Shown: in pieces, positions 58,722-64,000 of the stretch
Layout of the letters: every line of letters begins with the position of its first letter
Position numbering within the stretch: the first letter of the stretch is position 1
Assembly (NCBI RefSeq): GCF_000165425.1
Contig: NW_001799005.1
Location: 181,750 to 245,749, forward strand
From: Paramecium tetraurelia
Lineage: Eukaryota > Ciliophora > Oligohymenophorea > Peniculida > Parameciidae
Direction: 5' to 3'
DNA: 64,000 nt
Program-made: the position numbers and the translations under genes
The notes under the pieces: generated by a model
What the model saw: only the letters and a program-made list of their open reading frames with translations
Databases searched by the model: none
What the model was told of the DNA's origin: nothing

Positions 58722-61700
58722 TCATCTCACAGAAAATTCTCTAGAATCATCAGTTTTTCTCCCATGTATATATGTCGAATAATATGCACATTTATTGCTA
58801 AAATTATAAATTGATTTACAAGAAAAAGCTTTTATCTAAGTCAATACAAAGACCATCTTTTAAATTATTATCATCATAATTGCAAGAACCACTAAATTAA
58901 AATATAGACTTACATCAGTTAAGTTTCATCATAAACTTGCAATTTCAATACCCACTCACCCTTTCTCTTACCTACTGAATATTCTCCTTCAGATAAAGTG
59001 AAGCTAGATAACAGGCAATTCCAACTTAAATCGCTCCATTTTTTATCTTTATTTCCAAAATTATCATATGTACCACTAGCGCTTAACTATTTGATTAAAA
59101 TAATACATAATATCTCCTTGTTCAAATTACATATCCTTCGAAGTTTGCCACAACCCTTGCTTAACTCCTGATTTGTACTGTCCAAACTAATATAATTAAA
59201 AGAATCTGCCATTTTTAATTTCTATTTTACTCCCAAAAGTTTTAATGAGGTTCCAGCCATCCTCCATTTTTATTCCCGCAAGTATCATATAATCCCTCTC
59301 CGCTATGAAATCAGCAAACTTAATACATAACTGAGAATTCATTTGTTTTATGAGCTCTAAATAAAATTTCGGATTTTCCAACCCTACACCCAAAATGATA
59401 ATTTAATTTCTATATTATTTAGCGAGATCTGACATAATTCTTATAGTTACCTACAAAATTTTTGATCAATGTCTATCCACTATCCATTTTTAATCCCTTT
59501 CTCATAACAACCACCTCCACTATGGTTATTATTGAACTTTACATTTTAATGAATTCTTGATCAGTGAATTCGCGAAAATTAATGGCCCAATCACCCTATT
59601 TTATTCCATTTTAGTATTGCCCTTTTTTTGTAACTTGACAAAAACTTATGTTATAATGAAGAATACTCTCTAAATTTCTCGTGTAACTCATTCCAATTAC
59701 CATCTTTTCTTCCTTATGAATTATAATAACCTTCCCCTCTAATGGCAATAATAAATATTAATAACATTTAAATAAACTAAGAACCATGAATTTTCCGATA
59801 TTCAAAAACAGATCTTCCAACTTTTTTCCCGTTTTAAAATTACACTATTTCTCTAACTTAACAGGAACTTTTAAATAAAATCTAATGTTACTCTGAAAAA
59901 CTTTCATATAATTCTTTCCATATTCCAGATTTTTAACCATTTTACTCATAATCTCCACCTCCTCTAATTTATATAAACAGCCAATTTTACATGATTTCAA
60001 AGCCCTTACTTTCACTGTATCTATATTTGGCAATCCATTTTCCGGTTTTTTTCATATTTTTATAACTACCTTCAAGGATAATTTGAGAATCTCTCAAATT
60101 TAATGTAATTATACTCTGCGAAATTTTCAGATAGCTCCTTCCAATCTTCAATTTTATCTCCATTATTATCATAGTTTCCTCCTCCACTAATATTCTACTG
60201 AACTATACATTTCTTCAATTTTATCCTCTTTATTTAGTCGAAGAATTAATTTTTTTTTAAATATAATTTTCCAAACTCCAATTTTCTTTCCCTTTTCGTA
60301 ATTTCCGCTCTAAAAAATATCACAATTCCTTTGATAAATACAAATCAAAACTATTGATAATTTTTGCATGGTTCATTCCATTAACCAATTTTTCGCCCTT
60401 TTTGATCGTATTAGCCTGATCCTCTAACCTTTGTTCTCGTTTATGAAATGTGACAAAATTTAGGGAAATCTTTTGAACTTTAAATTACCCATTCATCTAT
60501 CCTTATTCCATCTTTATATGCCCCTTTATATATCAATTAATTCTATCTAAAGGTAACTTAATAATTGTTACTCACAGAAATCCTCAATTAAATCTTACCA
60601 CATCCCCTATTTAATTCCCATGTTATCATAATTACCGCTCCCACTACATTAATTCAAAAAAATACATAATTTTATTATTTTTTGTTAAAATTTCCACCCA
60701 TTTAACAATCCATAATCCTGTTTTTATACCGTTTTAATATTCCCCAATTTCCAATATCAAAACACCTCTGTTATGGCAGAAAAATAATTTACCCTTATAA
60801 AATATCCTTTAGTTGTGTCCATTTGCCATTTTTCAATCCGTTGGTATCGTATGATCCTCCTCCTCTAAATGGATTGTTTATTATAAAATACAGCACAGAG
60901 TTTTATGAGATTATTTTCCACTCCCCTGTTCTTTTTCCCATATCATAATAACCAGAAAACAATATTTATTATTTCCTTTGTTATTCATAATATTTACAAA
61001 AAAATGAGTTCTAGCTTCTGATTTATCCATTTATTTTCTGAAAATTAATAGTCATCATATATATTGTTATTGCTAATTAAATTATATTTTTTGTTACATC
61101 TGCTTAAAATATCCATTAGATTCCAAAAAGTAAATATCCAAATCCTAAACTTATTTACAGTTTTTATATATTATATTCCACTGGAATTCAGAAAAACTGT
61201 TTTTATAATCAATAACAATTGTTTGTACCTTAGCTAATCATATTGCTCAACCCAAGCGCCTTCCTACCTTCCTTATTAATCATATGATCCACCACCACTA
61301 AATTAGATTATATCTAAAATCCCTACATTTTTTTCCACATTTAACTGGACGATTTTCTAATCTTTATATCAAATTAGTGGCATTTAATTCCGTTATTATA
61401 TTCTCCCTCAAAAATAACCTAGTTTGATCTATCAATGTTTAGAGAATTTATAAAACCTGCAAAATGTCTTTAATGTTTATATCCATTTTCCATGTTTTTA
61501 TCCATCATTGTTATAAAGTCCACCTCCACTAAGTCATTTATGGGAATCTATACATTGTTTAAAAGTCTGAGCCAGAGTCATCTCTAAATTTGACAAAGAA
61601 CTCCCCTTATTTTTTTCCTAGGTAATATTACCCAAAACAAACAACTTAACTTCCACTTTAATCAAATATAAATAATTTTTACTCATGGTTTTTTCTAAGT

Positions 61701-62211
61701 TGTTTAAAATATGGAAATTGATGAGGAAGCATGCTATAATACTAAACTTATTTACTTTGGAAAATAAAAGTCATTTAAACTTAAATTGTAGTATAAAACT
61801 AAATAGTTATTAAATTCTTCACTATTTAATATAACGCTTAGGAGAATTTCAATATATATAATACCATTTAAACACTCTCTCTTTAAATTTCGTAAAAGCA
61901 ATATTTTCAAGTTCTCCTTAGCTTACTTGTGAGTCTTTTGTTTCAAATAATTATTTTCTTAAATGTTTTATCAAATTAATTGAAATTTATGTGATTTATC
62001 CTTGCACTATCATTTTAGCTTCTCCATTTTGTTTGAATTTGAGAAAAATTGTTTAGACTAAACATTTATTATTACAGTATTTGTCAACTTAAATCCTCCA
62101 AATTCCAATCGGTTTGCTGCCATTAATTTGTCCTGCCTTAATAATTTTTATTTTTTCTACATAGCACAATTGATCTCCATATTGAATGTAAGAGTTTTTA
62201 TTCTAATTCAT
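58722..62211 (-). CDS. MORN-like tandem repeat protein with introns in every repeat
   Basis: About 965 residues. The gene looks shattered in all frames until at least 24 introns of 22-32 bases are removed; exon length then sums exactly to 966 codons. It consists of about 13 units of roughly 220 bases (73 residues). Each unit has a first half GGGSYDxxGxKxGKWxEL (e.g. GGGNYDNNGDKIEDWKEL, GGGSYDTNGLKNGKWTQL) and a second half of MORN_2 style (e.g. GEYQNGIKTGLWIVK, GQYYLGKKQGEFFVK). GGG-type motifs lie near + positions 58880, 59077, 59297, 59510, 59737, 59957, 60187, 60417, 60642, 60862, 61075, 61294 and 61525. In most units one intron splits an Ile codon (AT|..) just before GGG, and another splits a codon near the middle, often Glu/Asp (GA|..). 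Start ATG 62211 gives MNQNKNSYIQYGDQLCYVEK; stop TGA 58722-58724. Function unknown; MORN-type repeats often bind membranes or proteins. Confidence 0.82.
58800..61600 (-). repeat. Tandem array of about 13 diverged units of roughly 220 bp
   Basis: Spacing between successive GGG-motif codons on the minus strand is about 231, 219, 213, 220, 225, 230, 230, 220, 227, 213, 220 and 197 bases. On the + strand the motif appears as a C-rich island (CCTCCNCCTCTA-like, e.g. near 60857 and 61289) against an AT-rich background. Units are diverged at the base level but keep length, the two coding halves and intron places. Coding content is described under the gene. Confidence 0.85.
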
Positions 62212-62454
62212 TTCTATTTATAAATTTTATGAATAGATTGAATAATTTAATATAGTCTATTCATTTTATATACTTTCTTAGTTTTAGATTGAAACATATG
62301 AATACGACTGCCAAATACAATTTTATATAAGCTTATTAATGATCTCTGATTTCTTTTAGTTTTATTACATTCCTTCATAAAAACTCAAATTGAGATTCAT
62401 TTGATTAATTAATATAAAAATTATACTAAGCTTTATTTAGATAATTCTATTATT
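62212..62454. promoter_or_regulatory. Divergent promoter region between repeat gene and TPR gene
   Basis: 243 bases between start codons on opposite strands, very AT-rich. No defined element can be named. Confidence 0.35.
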
Positions 62455-63577
62455 ATGAAGCTACATATCCATAATATAAATGAAAATTAGAATAACGCAA
62501 TGAAAGAAGATGATAATCCTGAGATGATAGAAAATAACTTCAGTGAACTATCTATAGATGAGAATGCAAAATAACTCAATAAATTCATAAGCAATTATTA
62601 ATCATTAATTTCCTATAACATAACATAGGAGAAATACATCTGCCATCTCAGCTAGAAAAAAAGTCTTGTTATTTCATAATATGTTTAGTTGAGCATTCTA
62701 AAGATAATAAATTACTCAGCTTCTGTAAAGAAGTTTTTGCAAAAATGAAAGATATTAATGAAAAGTTTGATCAATTGAATATTAGCGTAAATCTATTCTA
62801 AGAAACTAATGTAGTAATATTTAATATAAATAATTAGTTGGATAAAATTAAGAATAAAAATGACAGTCTACTTAAATTATTTAGTTAAGCAAAAGATTCA
62901 TACTCAAAAGAGAAAAAAACAGAGGCTTTCTAAAAATTTACAGAAGTTTTAACAATGAATCCAAATTTTATAGATGCTAGAATTTATAGAGGTATTATCA
63001 AAATAATGATTTAAAAAGGGTATTTGAGTTTGGATGTTAACAACACATGTTATGCATAATTTGACTTTGAAGAAGTATTAAAATAAGACAAATACAATTT
63101 AAAAGCTTTAAAAGGAATAAGTAATTGTTCTAGCTAAGCATAGCTAAAGCATTTAAGATGTAATGTAACTACGAATTAGGGTTGAAGTATGCATTGAAAG
63201 TGATCAAATATGAGCCTAAATCACCAATAGGTAATTTTAATGCAGGTATTTGAATTGAAATAAAAGCCGACTGTTTGAAATTTTTGGGATAATATAATGA
63301 AAATACTCTACTATATATAAATTAAGCCATAGACTAAGAGAAAAGAAGATTCGAATAAAAATTACAAGTTTATTTTAGAAATAAGGGTAATATGACATGT
63401 TATATAGGGGAAATATTATTTGGATTAAACAGAGAGAGTGAGGCAAGGGAATTTGTATTGAAAGCACTTGAGTTAAATTAAAATTATGAATTGGCTATAA
63501 AAACATTAAGTAAAGAATTTATAAGCCTTTATATAGAGAGATTTGATGAGATTTCAAAAAGGAGATTCAACTAATGA
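62455..63577 (+). CDS. TPR-like protein, unknown
   Basis: 350 residues after three introns (26, 23, 21 bases; length checks). The N-terminal 80 residues are acidic and Asn-rich; a coiled coil follows (KEVFAKMKDINEKFDQLNIS). From about residue 150 there are TPR-type helix pairs: FQKFTEVLTMNPNFIDARIY, QFDFEEVLKQDKYNLKALKG, LGLKYALKVIKYEPKSPIGN, ARSEFVLKALELN-like repeats (EAREFVLKALELNQNYELAI). TPRs mediate protein contacts; Paramecium has many such genes. No catalytic domain. Start is the first ATG after very AT-rich sequence; stop TGA 63575-63577. Confidence 0.78.
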
Positions 63578-64000
63578 TTTTTAAAATAAAAATAGAAACC
63601 TTTTTAAATCATTTGATATCCTATTATATTATTTTTCTTAAAATAATAATTAAATAAAGACAGTATATATGTAGTAATAATTTCCAAATCTCTCATGTTT
63701 AAATAATCATTATTAACCAATTACTAAAGTTAGATTGGAAAAGTAGGTACTTTAAAAAGATAGATTCCTTTGTGATTTATGCAATGAGCAAATATAAAAT
63801 GAATAAATTTTGGAAATTTCATCAGTTTAATAAATGATCAATGATTTTCAGAAAAAATAAAAGGATTCATCCGAACACTTTCTACTGTTTATATTATTAA
63901 AATTTATAAAATTGATAATTATATATTCAACATAGATATCCTCTCTCATTTTACAATAAATACACTTACAACAATACTATTGACAGTTGTAAAGATTCAT
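63578..64000. other. AT-rich end of window
   Basis: About 420 bases after the TPR gene. No protein-like frame was found on either strand. Confidence 0.5.

Noticed and set aside
58722-62211. The repeat array as a decayed pseudogene
   Set aside because: First impression, because every frame is broken every 60-100 bases. It was dropped when removing consistent 22-32 base GT-AG segments restored one frame through all units with an exact codon count.
1-64000. Transposons, internal eliminated sequences or CRISPR-like arrays
   Set aside because: No transposase motifs, terminal repeats or spaced direct repeats other than the protein-coding array were seen. Internal eliminated sequences are removed from macronuclear DNA and cannot be judged here.

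Overview
The window is ciliate macronuclear DNA, almost certainly from Paramecium (P. tetraurelia or a close relative). It is AT-rich. Nearly every gene has in-frame TAA and TAG codons at positions where families expect Gln, and only TGA ends genes. Genes are packed on both strands with short spacers and are cut by introns of about 20-34 bases (GTA...TAG type). Read with the standard code the window looks like fragments; read with the ciliate code and tiny introns it resolves into about 30 genes. For most of these I checked that gene length minus introns is a multiple of three.

Layout, 1-22 kb: end of an unknown gene; Rpn11 (-); Ran (+); an ISCA-type relic; a LITAF-domain protein (+); an importin-alpha-like ARM protein (-); a tiny gene (-); a scrambled fragment of valyl-tRNA synthetase; a coiled-coil protein (-); cytosolic-type ValRS (-); a 1.7 kb spacer; an FLVCR-like MFS transporter (+); an unknown gene (-); a kinesin-14 (-); a CDK11-like kinase (+); a disrupted gene (+).

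Layout, 20-41 kb: a seven-TM receptor fused to a degenerate phosphatidylinositol phosphate kinase domain (+); a C2-like pseudogene (-); a 1,354-residue type I membrane protein (-); a WD40 protein (-); a tail-anchored small protein (-); a folate-receptor-like protein (+); an unknown gene (+); CSN5 (-); two unknown genes (-); a secreted protein with an acidic run (-); a coiled-coil protein (+); mitochondrial ACP and bL35m, which touch each other (-).

Layout, 41-64 kb: an 8.7 kb IP3/ryanodine-type calcium channel (+); a disrupted gene (+); a tight + strand trio of homospermidine synthase, a small membrane protein and a second mitochondrial ACP; hormone-sensitive lipase (-); a 1.5 kb spacer; a repeat protein made of about 13 units of roughly 220 bases with introns repeated at matching places in each unit (-); a TPR protein (+).

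There is no operon-like pathway. Themes that recur are ubiquitin/NEDD8 removal (Rpn11, CSN5), nuclear transport (Ran, importin-alpha-like), phosphoinositide/calcium signalling (GPCR-PIPK, calcium-release channel) and mitochondrial upkeep (two ACPs, bL35m). The most unusual loci are the intron-riddled repeat gene at 58.7-62.2 kb, the GPCR-PIPK fusion with lost catalytic motifs, and the rearranged ValRS fragment. No tRNA, rRNA, CRISPR or transposon was seen.
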